In this document: positions 45,971 to 56,789 of the stretch, in pieces
How positions within the stretch are numbered: the first letter of the stretch is position 1
Layout of the letters: the number at the start of each line of letters is the position of its first letter
Assembly (NCBI GenBank): GCA_034401135.1
Contig: JAWZSP010000007.1
Location: 992,001 to 1,056,000, forward strand
Length of the DNA: 64,000 nucleotides
Source: Volutella citrinella
Taxonomy: Eukaryota > Ascomycota > Sordariomycetes > Hypocreales > Nectriaceae
Direction of reading: 5' to 3'
The notes under the pieces: generated by a model
The model's input: the letters and a program-made list of their open reading frames with translations, nothing else
What the model was told of the DNA's origin: nothing
Database searches by the model: none
Program-made: the position numbers and the translations under genes

Positions 45971-47824
45971 ATGGCGGAGAAGATTGATCAGGCGAATACC
46001 ACCGCCTTCGAGGACGATGCTACCAAGGTAAACTCGCCCATAGTAGCAGACAACCCCCAAGTTTCAAGCCCAATTGCTCACACACTGGCGCAGAAGGACA
46101 TCAAGACCACCGTCACTTCAGGAAACGAGGCCTTCGCTGAGGCCATGATCAAAGAGCCACCGAGGGCATGGACCAAGGCCCAGCTCTTCATCTACGCCTT
46201 CTCCACCATTGGTTTCTTCTGCAGTACCATGAACGGCTATGATGGATCGCTCATCAACAATCTGCTCCAGAACCCATCCTTTAAGACGTACTACGATGTC
46301 AAGGCGGACGGAATCTGGAGTGGCATCGTCTCCTCCATGTACCAGATCGGCGGTGTCGTCGCTCTCCCGTTTGTCGGCCCTTGCATTGACGGCTACGGAC
46401 GTCGTGTCGGCATGCTCACCGGCGCCGCTACCATTGTCATCGGCACCATCATCCAAGGTCTGGCCACCGGCCGCCCTCAGTTCATGGGTGGCCGTTTCCT
46501 GCTCGGCTTCGGCGTTTCCATTGCCGCTTCCGCTGGCCCCATGTACGTTATCGAGTTCAACCACCCCGCCTTCCGAGGTGTTGTCGGCGGTAAGTGCCCA
46601 TCGCCTTTGCTACAATGTGTGTCTTTGGTGTCCCGGGATGCTGATGCTTCCGTGCTCCTATAGCCATGTACAACACCCTGTGGTTTAGCGGTGCCATCAT
46701 TGCGTCCGGTGCCGCTCGAGGCGCCCTCAATGTTGGAGGCGACTACTCCTGGCGCCTCATCACCTGGCTGCAGGCCCTGTTCTCTGGCCTCATCTGCATT
46801 TTCGCCCTTCTGATCCCCGAGTCGCCTCGATGGCTGTATGTCAACGGCAAGAAGGAGAAGGCCAAGGAGATTTTGATCAAGTACCACGGCAACGGCAACG
46901 AAGAATCACCTTGGGTCAAGCTCCAGCTCCACGAGTACGAAGAGTTCCTCAACATGGACGGTGCCGATAAGCGCTGGTGGGACTACAGTGCGCTGTTCCG
47001 AAACCGTGCCTCCAACTACCGACTCGCCTGCAACGTTATCATCTCCATCTTTGGCCAGTGGGCTGGAAACGCCGTGCTTTCCTACTTCCTCGGCTCTGTC
47101 TTGTACACCGCTGGCTACTCCCACCCCATTCAGCAGGCCAACATTACCTTGATCAAGAGCTGCGTCGAGTTCCTATTCGCCATTCTCGGTGCCTTCCTCG
47201 TCGACAAGGTTGGCCGTCGTCCTCTTCTGCTCTTCTCCTTCACCGGCTGCACGGTTGTCTGGCTCGGAATGACCATTGCATCTGGCGTCAACTCCAAGTC
47301 GATTACCGGTTACACCGACAACGACGTCTCCAAGCCCATCTTCAGCAACACTGCCGCTTCCCAGGCCACACTGGCCATGATCTTCCTGTTCGGAATGGTC
47401 TACTCCACCGGTATCACCCCTCTCCAGGCTCTGTTCCCCGTCGAGGTCCTCTCCTTTGAGATGCGCGCCAAGGGTATGGCCTTCTCCAACTTGGCCGTCA
47501 ACGCTGCCGGCCTTCTCAACCAGTTTGCCTGGCCCGTCTCCATGGAGAAGATTCGCTGGAAGACCTACATCATCTTCACCGTCTGGGATGCCATTCAGGT
47601 TGTGGTTGTTTGGCTGCTCATCCCCGAGACCAAGGGCCGCACTGTAAGTCACCAATACCTGAAAGAACATCAAACTTGTCGACTCTGCTAACACGAAGAC
47701 CCTACAGCTTGAGGAGCTGGACGAAATCTTTGCTGCACCGAACCCTGTCAAGGCATCCACCCAGAAGAAGACCTTGGCTATCGATCACAACACTGGTGAT
47801 ATCGTCAATGTTGAGCACATTTAA
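45971..47824 (+). CDS. MFS sugar transporter (lactose/hexose permease-like)
   Basis: Twelve-helix plasma-membrane proton symporter of the fungal sugar porter family. Exons 45971..46589, 46664..47643 and 47708..47824 (phase 1 and phase 0 introns), 571 aa. The first 75 residues are a hydrophilic cytosolic tail. Signatures: NGYDGSLINNLL in helix 1, DGYGRRVGMLTGA in loop 2-3, GRFLLGFGVSIAASAGPMYV, PESPRWLYVNGKKEKAKEIL in the central loop, DKVGRRPLLLFSF and the terminal PETKGRTLEELDEIF. The pattern is like the lactose/cellobiose permease branch, but substrate cannot be set by reading. Codon use is strongly biased to C-ending codons, suggesting high expression. Confidence 0.93.
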
Positions 47825-48413
47825 TAGTCGAGTGTTGGTGAATAACTGTCTATTTGAGTGTGGTGGATGTGGCAAGACCAAGTCGTTGAATGTTCCTTGT
47901 TGCGTAGCCCAGTAATAATTAGTTGCAGTATTAGGATAAGAATTGAGTTTCCTAATCTATCACGCTCTTGTTTATAGTTGGTGGATCATCTCTATCATCG
48001 TCGTTCCCAATCGATATAGTTTCTCGCAGCTTGGCATCGAACTCATGGTGGGTATAAACGCCTCAAGCTAGCGGCAGGGAAGTGTGAATACTGAAAAACA
48101 GAGTTGGGCGATAGGAATACCTAGTTTTTCATGTCCCACCAAAGTTTATTTGCAAACGTAACAGTAAAAGAGACTCGATGTAAAAGCGCAATGAATAACG
48201 CGCTTCAGTCTCTGTTGGTGCCGCGACCAAGAGTCGTGCAGGGTAATGATGTTTGGAGACAGGGATGTGACCAAAGCTATGCCAGCAGCCCACATCCCGA
48301 AATGGCCCTCGAATCCTCCTACTGATGGTGGTCAAATCTCACGCCTTTACACGCTGAGGGGCGGCGGAAAAAATACAAAGAAAGAAGCGATTCCTCACAC
48401 GACCCCAATCGCG
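47825..48413. other. Intergenic, MFS 3' flank and upstream of four-helix protein
   Basis: 589-bp tandem spacer. The last 170 bp are an open frame continuous with the next gene but contain no convincing N-terminal domain, so I treat them as leader. Confidence 0.45.
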
Positions 48414-48992
48414 ATGGCCGCTCCTCCGCCTCGACAGGTCGCTCGGTGGCCAATCTTTGCCTACTGGGCAACCCTGTTCGCGCTCATCGCGCCCTTCTTC
48501 ACCTACTTCAGCCTCAGCGCCATTGGCCGTGCACTCATGGGCGTGCCTCTCCTGCCGGTGACGCTCAGCCTGGAGGCGTTTCTGGTCCTCAAGACAGCAC
48601 AGCACTTGCCGCGAGATATGCCATGGACTGAGCGATACATCACCTTCTTTTACGAGACCCGCAAGGGGTCAATGGCGCTGCTGGGCCTCTGTACGGCCTG
48701 GCTGTTTGACCTGGTGTCCGTCTTGTTCTACGTCCTGCTTGACATGTTCAACGGCCGCGCGCTCAGCGTTGGGCTGGGGAAGATGTCGCACATTGGGGCT
48801 TTCGGGGCCTTCTTGGCCAACGTCATGTACGTCGTCAGCGTTTTTGGATACCTGGCATTGATGATCTGGGTGATGCGGACTGGGGGTAAGGCATTTTGGA
48901 GGATCACGGCACCGAACCATGGGGGATATGAGATGGCTCCTCAAGCAGACGGCGACGAGTGGGACGAGTTTAGGGGCAATGTCGATGGGTGA
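48414..48992 (+). CDS. Four-helix integral membrane protein (unrecognised)
   Basis: 192 aa, single exon. The start is set at MAAPPPRQVARWP, directly before the first hydrophobic segment; an earlier in-frame ATG at 48246 would add 56 hydrophilic residues. Hydrophobic segments: about 17-42 (IFAYWATLFALIAPFFTYF), 45-65, 82-105 (SMALLGLCTAWLFDLVSVLF) and 125-152 (IGAFGAFLANVMYVVSVFGY). The loop HLPRDMPWTERYITFFYETRKG is charged. The C-terminus is short, cytosolic-looking and acidic. I do not recognise the family and assign no function. Convergent with the aquaporin gene across 266 bp. Confidence 0.7.
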   Translation: MAAPPPRQVARWPIFAYWATLFALIAPFFTYFSLSAIGRALMGVPLLPVTLSLEAFLVLKTAQHLPRDMPWTERYITFFYETRKGSMALLGLCTAWLFDLVSVLFYVLLDMFNGRALSVGLGKMSHIGAFGAFLANVMYVVSVFGYLALMIWVMRTGGKAFWRITAPNHGGYEMAPQADGDEWDEFRGNVDG

Positions 48993-49258
48993 CAATGACC
49001 ATGTGTATTATTAAGTTACGGTTTGAAACATCATGTGTACCAGGCTACCTCAAGAGTTGACTTTCAATCTATCACCAAAGAGTGCTGAGTCTTCGCCATC
49101 TCAAATGGTTGTCCGCCCATACATGCTACCACACGCCGTTGCGCGCCGCGCCCAGCTCAACATCGCGTCTAGACAGTCTTGATGGAGAAGATGTGGGAGA
49201 TCTCGCGGGCGCTTTTTGATGTTTTCGACCCAAGACTCTCATCCGCAGCGAGCGCCGC

Positions 49259-50203
49259 TTAGAGGCCGCCGGGGCTCATCTGCCCGTCAATCACGCTGTC
49301 CTGCCTTGGGTGAGCAGGCTTGGTATTGATGTTGTCGCCCACACCGTTGCTCTCCGATTGAATCCGTGACCTGTAGGCCTTCTCCAGGTCGTCGTCATCC
49401 TGGCCGGGGTTGGCGGTCTTGTAGTCCAACCACTTGAACGCACTGTAGACGCCCCAGGCAAGGAAGGAGCCCATGAAGGGGCCGAGAAAGTAGATCCATT
49501 CGTAGCCGACGAACCCAGTGATGACAGCGGGCCCAAAGGATCGGGCGGGATTGATGGACGTCCCGGTCCAGTTGGTCAACGCAATGTGTGCGATGAAGAC
49601 AGACATGCCGATGCCGATGGGCGCAAGGTACGTGGCGCGGTGCTTTTCGACGGCGAGGAAGTAGACGGTGAGCACGAGCTGGGAAGTCAGGAACATTTCC
49701 AGAAACAGGCCCTGAGGGATGTTGGTGCCGTTTGAGAGCGCATTGGCAACGCTGAGCGGCCCGGGAATCAGCCCGTCTACAACAGCGGCAGCTGCAATGG
49801 CGGCGACGAGCTGCAGGGGGATGATGATAATAGCACGCAGGGGTGGGACGGCACCGACAAGGGCCAGACCAAGAGTAACCTGGGTCTTGTTAGTTCACGG
49901 TAGCCCCTCGTTGTCCAGCGTGCCAACACTTACAGCAGGGTTGAACATGCCTCCCGTAACACGATAAAAGATCCAGACATTGACGGTCACGGCGGCACCA
50001 AAGGATGAGGCAATGTACATCAGGCTGAAGGGCATCAGCGGAGCCTTGGGGTCGGACGGGTCATTAGTGTCAATCGCCGTCTGGGTGCCGACAAAGGCCA
50101 GGAGCAGGAACATGAAGGTGCCGCAGAACTCGCCCAGCAACACAGTCATGAGCTTCTTCGTGTTTGAGGGAAGACCCCCAGAGCTGTTGCCCAGGCCTGC
50201 CAT
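49259..50203 (-). CDS. Orthodox aquaporin (MIP family)
   Basis: Six-helix water channel, 296 aa. Exons 50203..49934 and 49879..49259, phase 0 intron placed immediately after the first NPA motif (Asn88-Pro89-Ala90). The second motif is Asn200-Pro201-Ala202 followed by Arg-Ser-Phe-Gly-Pro. The selectivity-filter positions His188, Thr197 and Arg203 line up with His/Cys/Arg of AQP1-type channels, and the Asp typical of aquaglyceroporins after NPAR is absent, so water rather than glycerol is expected. The N-terminal tail is short, and the C-terminal tail (about 60 residues) is hydrophilic with a DDDDLEKAYRSR stretch. Confidence 0.93.
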
Positions 50204-52830
50204 TGTGAGGGAGTTGTATCGACGAATGTACTGAGATGGGAGCAATTGGTATGCCAAGGTTCGCTTTGTTGGATGCGTGAGCAAAGGGCGTGAGCAAAGG
50301 GGGCGAGAAGGTGGTGCTTCTTGACAGAATATTTTAGCCGCGAGTGCTTTGAGGATGGTCAGCAAAATGTGGCTGCCACAGGTAGCTATATATCCTTTGT
50401 TCGTGATGGACGATCTGACACACCCCTTCGTGGATGCCACACCTTCCGGATGAAGGATCGGAGGGGGAGCCCAGGGGAGAAAGTTTGACTCGGCTACAAG
50501 GCCTTGGAGCTTACGTCGATGGTACGGGGTCCAGGTGTGTGCAAAGACGCAAGTGATAATACAACATTGCAATGCAACTTCATGTTGGGCTGACCAAGGC
50601 CGAGTGAAACCCATCCGTCGGCCTACACGACGGGCCCAATGACTTCATAACGCATGTTTTGTGCTTTTGCAAGATATCGCATGAGTTGAAACTGATTCAC
50701 TGCGACATCAGGAAGCTCTACTTCGCGGAAAGGGCGGCAGTGCCTTGTTGACATCATCGTCAGCTGTAGCTCAACGACGATGCTTGACATCACGTCAGTC
50801 AGCTGCCGTGGAAGCTTCAGGCTGTGGCTTCAGACTCCCGACGTGGGGCTTCAACACACCAATTCTACACCCCCCGGGATGACTACCCTTGCTGCCCTTG
50901 AAAAGCGTCAAGCTGCCAAGCTATTGGAACGTTTAGCTTTGGGCAATGGCTTCGGGGCTTCGGGCAGTTGAGCCAACATTGACCTTCGGGTACATGCCTA
51001 AATCACTTACAGCGATTGGAGGCGGAACCTAGACCTGCGTCCAGACCCTGTGGTGGAATTCCCATGTCTCAGTCCTCTTGTGCTGCTGTAGTGGAAACAG
51101 AGTTCACCTTGGCCAGCGCCTCATGGCTCTCACTTCACCTTTGTCGGCAACGAGCTGAGAGAGGCCCCACCGGCATGTGAATAGATAGCTATTAGCTAAC
51201 TTCGTAGCCACAGCTCAGCTCCCCACAGAATCGGGGCAATATTGCGAGCTTGGCGACACGTTTCGGGAACGTCTCGTGAGGGGGGTGCGACGGAGTATGG
51301 GCAAACGTTCCTCGTAACTCCCTTTGCCATTTTTTTCTGCGCTTCCCATTCGCTCCCAGGGTTCACAATGACACCCTCAGCCCCAAGACGACAGCAAAGG
51401 CGGGGTCATAGATTGCAATTCCTCCATCATGTGGCGTGGAGGATTTAGTCTTTGTGGCTTCCCTCCGCCAGGCCGCCTGCAGCCGTCCGGGCTTGTCAGA
51501 CGTTGAACCCTTGAAAAGATCATTGTCGAGGAGAGCCACAAGGCTATTCAGACAGCGGACAGACCGAATCGTCAAAGCAGCTTGTCGACAACTCGGATGC
51601 GGTAATGTGAGACAGTCCATATTAAGCCGCATGGATAATGCATGCCCGAGCCGCCATGCTTTCCACCTCTCTAGTGCCGGCTCTTTTCCCACGCGGATAA
51701 AGCCCGACTGATGTCGATCACCCCGGTTTCCAGGACATACCGCCATTCAAGTCGAGCATGTATACCATGCCAAGCATACTATGCTGCGCCTAAATTGCGG
51801 CACCTGGTCCAATTGTCGTCAAGTGCCGGCGCATTTCTACCCGAAAGCGCCAAACCACAAACGACAGCTCCTCAGACACTTCTCTCGTAATTGCGTGAAC
51901 AAGCTTTCACTACGGCTCAATGTCAACAGGCCGGTCGAGTACGTCTCCAGCCCATCGCTACTAAGAATCAGCAAAGTAGCCGAGACAAAAATGACATGCT
52001 TACAAGCTCGCCCAACCCCGGTGTCTTGAAAACTCGGCCTCCCTTGCAGAACGCCTTTGATGTGTCTTGCAGTCAGTGGCTGCCGTAATGTGCCCCTCTC
52101 ATCCTTGGCAGGCCTCAAAACAATTGTCCCTCAAACCTACGCGTTGCGAAACGATCGAGGAAGGGATACCTGGGCGACTCTGAATTCTGAACCGACATCT
52201 GCGTCAACGACGAATGCGGGTGCTGAGCCACGTGGTGTACCACGGCAGCTTTTGCGGCAAAGAGCCATGAGTGAGTGGCGCTTGAAAAGAAGCATACAAC
52301 ATGCTGAGGCGTCTTCCTGGGTTCAACCCTGTAGCTTAAGGTATGCAGGCTGCGGATGAACCGCCCGCTTCATGGGAACCGGCTCGGGAGCGGCTTTTTG
52401 GCTGCGCAAGCCAGGCTGGCTATTCGTTCAGCTGAAAAAAACATCCCAGCTTGTTTCGAGTTGGAGCCAAACATAGCGTTGCTCTCAAAGGCAGGGTCAC
52501 ACTCGCTCACATCTGCCGACATGCCTCCACTGCAGCGAGTCCAAACGGGAACTACGCAACGGGCCGCAGAACGCAGTTTACATCCAAGGCTCAGCTGCGT
52601 TTTGGCGGTCCGTGGGGTGAAGACAAGGACAGGCTATTGACATTCTCCAGCGGGTTGACCGGCTGCATCATGTTGGTATCCAGACGGTTGATAGATGGAA
52701 CTAGGGGTTTATTGCCGTCAATCAACCCCGTACCCAATATTTCGGGACGGCTGGGAGATCCCTGCCACTATTTCGGCCTGAGAACACTTTCTGCCGTAGT
52801 CTTCCAGGTGAGATCTGAGGGCGCTCCAGG
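50204..52830. other. 2.6-kb gene-free region upstream of aquaporin
   Basis: Lies between the aquaporin start and the 3' end of the dehydrogenase gene (both minus strand). The aquaporin-proximal 200 bp carry a TATA box. The rest has many short frames in all directions and no family resemblance. Nothing else is seen. Confidence 0.45.
50386..50395 (-). promoter_or_regulatory. TATA box of aquaporin gene
   Basis: On the minus strand this reads GGATATATAG, about 185 bp upstream of the aquaporin ATG at 50203. Confidence 0.5.
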
Positions 52831-53966
52831 CTATGCTAAGAGAGTGGACAGTGGCTCATCGGCCACCCATCGATGAATGTTGTTCACCTGCTCCTCATAC
52901 CATGCAATCAGCGTCTCGTCGTCAGAGTATCCCATGTGAGGGGTCAACAAGACCCGGCTGGACCCATCCTTGCCCCAATTGGGGTTCCTCCACTCGCTGT
53001 CTGCCGGCAGAGGTTCCAGGTCAAAGACATCGAGGGCAACTCCCTGAATGCGGCCGGCCTTCAAGTGATTGATCAAGTCCTGCTCCACAATAAGAGGCCC
53101 CCGTGAAGTATTCACCAAGAAGGAGTTGGGTTTCATCAGCGACAGTTCCTTGGACCCAACGAGCCCCCGGGACCGATCCGACAGGACTACGTGCAGGGAG
53201 ATTACGTCGGCATTGCCAAAGAGCCCCTCCCGGCTGACCACCTTGAACGTCTTCTCACCGTTCTCGTCCTCGACCGGCAGGCCAGCATCCCTGGCCTTTT
53301 CGTCGGCCGCATCCTGGGTCAGGTTGGTGCTCCATGCAGTGATTCGCATCCCAAAGGCCAGCTTCATGATCTTGGCCACGTTGGTGCCCAAGCGGCCGAG
53401 GCCGACGACACCAAACGTCTTACCGGTGAGGGCGGTGGCGACACCGACTTGCCACGCTCCCGCTTTGATGGACTCGTCGTTCCGGGCGACGTCTCGGGCC
53501 AGGGCCAGGATCATGGCCACGCAATGCTGGGTGGTTGGGTCCGTGCCGTTCTTCTTCTTGTCGCCTTGCTTCAGGTCCAAGGCGCCCGCGACTGGGATGC
53601 CGCGTGCTTTGAACGCCGGAAGGTCGAGAGCGAGGTTTCTGTTGCTGGTGGTCAACAGCAGCTTCAACGCGGGCAGCCTCGCAACCAGCTCGGCGGGGAA
53701 CGGTGTGCGCTCCCGCATCGTGCCTGTGTGTGTCTCCCGTTAGATGTTTCATCCGACTCCGAGGCCCAACACATACAGATGATTTCAAAGCCCTCGAGGC
53801 GCTTGACCAGCTCATCCTTGACGGACTGTGGGGTATCTGGGTGGTTGTATGGGAGGAGCGTGTCCTTGATCGAAGTAACCTCGAACTTGGCCCTGTCTAG
53901 CTGCTGGAATGGCTTGTCCGCCAGGCCAGGATAGTCATCGAGTACGACTACTTTGATAGGAGCCAT
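52831..53966 (-). CDS. D-isomer-specific 2-hydroxyacid dehydrogenase
   Basis: NAD(P)-dependent reductase/dehydrogenase of the D-lactate/glyoxylate/phosphoglycerate family, 360 aa. Exons 53966..53777 and 53723..52831; the phase 1 intron (GTATGT donor) splits the Cys codon of ICTMRERTPFP. The Rossmann motif is VVGLGRLGTNVAKIM. Catalytic residues are Arg in NTSRGPLIVEQDL, Glu in DVFDLEPLP and His in LTPHMGYSDDE, so the active site is intact. The N-terminus MAPIKVVVLDDYPGLA is typical of a fungal branch of unknown substrate. No targeting signal; probably cytosolic. Confidence 0.92.
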
Positions 53967-54345
53967 TTTGGAAATTCAACGTAAGGGATCTATGCGAAGC
54001 TGTGCCGGTGCAGTTGATGTGAGTCAAATTGGTCATGATGCAAGTGCGTGTTGGGGTAATTGGTTATCCGGGTGCCCACAGTACATTCGCCATCAGTGTC
54101 AATCCGGACACTGTGCGAGCGAAGGCATCTAGTTTCGGCAAGTGCGAACGGCCTCTGTAGAGTTGAGGATGGTTCTGAACGAACAGCGGCTGTTTGGCCC
54201 AAGATTTTGCGACTTTAGCGAGTCGGCGAGTTCAACAACCCGGCATTGAAAGGTCAAAGTAGTATTACAGTATGCATGTCGCCAGCCACCAAACTCGTTG
54301 CCCTTGAACACCCATCGCAGCCTGCCTCTGATAGCCAATACGGCC
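53967..54345. other. Intergenic, dehydrogenase promoter and SDR 3' flank
   Basis: 379-bp tandem spacer on the minus strand. It holds the 3' flank of the SDR gene and the promoter of the 2-hydroxyacid dehydrogenase. No TATA box is evident. Confidence 0.5.
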
Positions 54346-55256
54346 TCACATTTTGCTGGGCATTCTCATCGCGCCGTCTAGTCTGATGACAACGCCGTTC
54401 AACATGACGTTCTCAATGCTCTGTCGGACCAGCTGTGCGAACTCGGCGGGTTTCCCGGCCCGCCTAGGGAACTCCATGGCGCCCTCGAGGCTCTTTCTGA
54501 CCTTGTCCGACATCATGCTGGTCATTCGACTCTCGAACAAACTGGGTGCAATGGTGATGACGCGGATGCCGTACCGCGCGAGATCCCGCGCCATCGGCAG
54601 CGTCATGGCCGCCACGGCTCCTTTCGAGGCCGAGTAGGAGACCTGGCCCTTCTGGCCGTCAAAGGCAGCAGAGGATGCAACCATGATGACGACACCGCGC
54701 TCTCCGTCGGGCTCCACGGGGCTTACTTTGGCCAGGTGTTCGAGAGACTGGCGCACAAGGTCGATGGTGCCACGGAGGTTGACGTTGAGGACGAAGTCGA
54801 AGTCGTCCAGACCAAATGCCGTGCCGTGGCGGTCCAGAATCTAGAAAACAATCAAAATTTATGCACCGCGACAGAATAAATTGAAGCCATGAGACTTGCC
54901 GTCGCCGGTGTCGACACGCCGGCAGCTGGAATCACGCCGCCTAGCAGCTTGCCAGTGCTCTTGGCCCACTCCGCTGCGCCCTTGACAGCGCCGGCGACGC
55001 TCTCAGTCTCCAGAACGTTGCAGGGGAAAAAGCGAGCGGAGGGCGATAAGTCCTTGGCAAGGGCCTGCCCATCCTCCTCGTTCATGTCAAAGATGGCTGC
55101 GAAGCCGCCAGCCTCGCAGATGGCCTCGACACATGCTCGACCAAGGCCACTGGCACTGGTGGTGATGAGGGCGGATCAGCATGTGATTGCGCATGGCGAA
55201 AGCCTGGGGGTTCCTTACCCGCCCGAGACGATGAATGTCCGCCCTTCAATCTTCAT
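54346..55256 (-). CDS. Short-chain dehydrogenase, 3-hydroxyacyl-CoA dehydrogenase type-2-like
   Basis: NAD-dependent SDR, 262 aa. Exons 55256..55219, 55155..54900 and 54840..54346. The cofactor motif is VSGGASGLGRA (split by intron 1, whose donor falls inside a Gly codon). Asp in AAIFDMNEEDG indicates NAD preference. PAAGVSTPAT replaces the NNAG motif. The catalytic triad is Ser in VASSAAFDGQKG, then YSASK. The overall pattern (DLVRQSLEHLAK, APSLFESRMTSMMSDKV, GKPAEFAQLVRQSIEN) resembles HSD10/type-2 hydroxyacyl-CoA dehydrogenases used in isoleucine and branched fatty-acid breakdown. Intron 2 uses a GC donor; with it the reading frame closes exactly. Confidence 0.9.
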
Positions 55257-55663
55257 TTTTTCAGTCCGAGTGGTTGTATCTGAAGGGAAGCAGAAGATGA
55301 ATCCTGCAGGCCGTCGTCGATTGTAGATCGATCGCGTTCAATCCGCGCCAAGCCACGCGATGCCATGTGCTGGGCTGGGGTTGGCGTGGGGTAGCTGGCA
55401 GACATTCCGAGGCACAAGTTCGGTAATATGGTATGGGGCTGAGACCGATCGGCAGCGTCTAAGTCACAGAGTGCGTCCGTACGGTCGCACAAAAGCAGTT
55501 TCCAAGTTTTGGCACAGGAAATGTCGATTCAAGACAGGTCAAATAATAGGTACTCTTACAGCTGGGAAATTTGCAAATTGAGGAGCCTAATGCTCAATTG
55601 CCTTGTATTCTCAATACCGACTATCTCCACTGTAAACCGGGTTTGGTAAGACATTCATCACTA
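55257..55663. other. Intergenic, SDR promoter and transporter relic flank
   Basis: About 400 bp upstream of the SDR gene, next to the end of the decayed transporter. Nothing recognised. Confidence 0.45.
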
Positions 55664-56551
55664 CTATTGCATGACTTGGCACGCAACTTGAGTGTCCAGC
55701 TTCTTCTCAGCAAGGACTGCAGCATCCTCAAGCTCAACATCGAGACCGACGTCGCGGCGAGCTTCTTCAAGCAGAATGGCGTCCTATTCACCCGTCTTGC
55801 TACCAAAATCACGGTCCATCTCCTCCAGTGTCGCGCCCTTCGTCTCAGGCAGGAACCAGTAGAGCCAAGCTATGCTAGCAGCAAGGAAGCCAGCGAAGAA
55901 GATATAGGTGCCCCACTGCAGTGTTTTGAACATGGAAGGGACATAAAATGCGACAGCAAAGTTGTTTAGCTAATAGCAGTCCAGTTAGCGTCCTTCCGAG
56001 CTGAAATCGCTATTGTGATAGATACCCAGTTGCTGGATGCTCCAATAGAAGCACCCTTTGAACGGATGAACATAGGGAAGATCTCTGCCACCAGAGTCCA
56101 GCTGACCGGACCCCAGGTCGCACCAAACGCTGAATTAGTTAGTAATGACTCGAGGATCTTGCATTTACAGTATATTGGTAACTGGAGAATGAGTTGAGGA
56201 AGTTGAGGAAAGTTGAGGAAATGAATTACCTCCCACATAAATCCAGATAAACACAACTGCAGTCCATGCAGCAGCAGTATGACTAGGCCAGTCATGCTGA
56301 AACTGTGCTACAATAATAGCAGGGATGACCATAGAGACTAGCCTGACTGCTGACCCCACATAAAGCATTGGTTTGCGCCCCACTTTGTCAATAATAACCA
56401 TAGCTGGCAAAGTGCAAACAAAGAACACAATACCCATAACACCAGCAGAAAGCCTAGCTTGGGTATCTCCAGTAAGTCCTAGGTCCCGAAAAACATTAGA
56501 AGCATAGTAAATAATCGAGTCGATGCCAGACCACAGTTGAATGTATTAACT
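55664..56551 (-). pseudogene. Truncated MFS sugar-transporter gene with premature stop
   Basis: Carries only the C-terminal half (helices 7-12) of a sugar porter: LWSGIDSIIYYASNVFRDLGL, then VIIDKVGRKPMLYVG, AFGATWGPVSWTLVAEIFP, GASIGASSNW, LNNFAVAFYVPSMFKTLQWG and FLPETKGATLEEMDRDFGS. Two introns (56229..56131 and 56025..55970) splice in frame. The N-terminal half is absent, and upstream of 56540 the frame is interrupted by stops in AT-rich DNA. After TGE a TAG (55786-55784) interrupts continuing homology-like sequence (DAILLEEARRDVGLDVELED) that runs to a second stop at 55664. Both defects argue for a dead copy. Confidence 0.75.
56194..56222 (+). repeat. Three-copy GTTGAGGAA tandem repeat
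   Basis: GTTGAGGAA followed by two copies of GTTGAGGAAA, inside the first intron of the decayed transporter and next to the donor site. Short slippage-type array. Confidence 0.85.
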
Positions 56552-56789
56552 ATGCCTAATCATAAGGAACAACACCTCTAGCCCTTGACACGAATCTTAG
56601 ACATCCTTGCAGGAAGACCCTTTGGAGCCAATGCATTCTTACCGGGAAGACCAACCTCAAGAATGCGCAAGTTCTAATAATGATCATCTATTTGCAAAAG
56701 CACCTCTAACTAATATCACAGAAACTCTCTCACAAAAACGTACACGGCCCGATGACGACAAAACAAGGACCCATAACAAACACGTCTTC

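Noticed and set aside
52310..52345. GGTTCAACCC resembling a tRNA B box
   Set aside because: Flanking bases do not form a T stem, and no A box or acceptor stem is found at the right distance.
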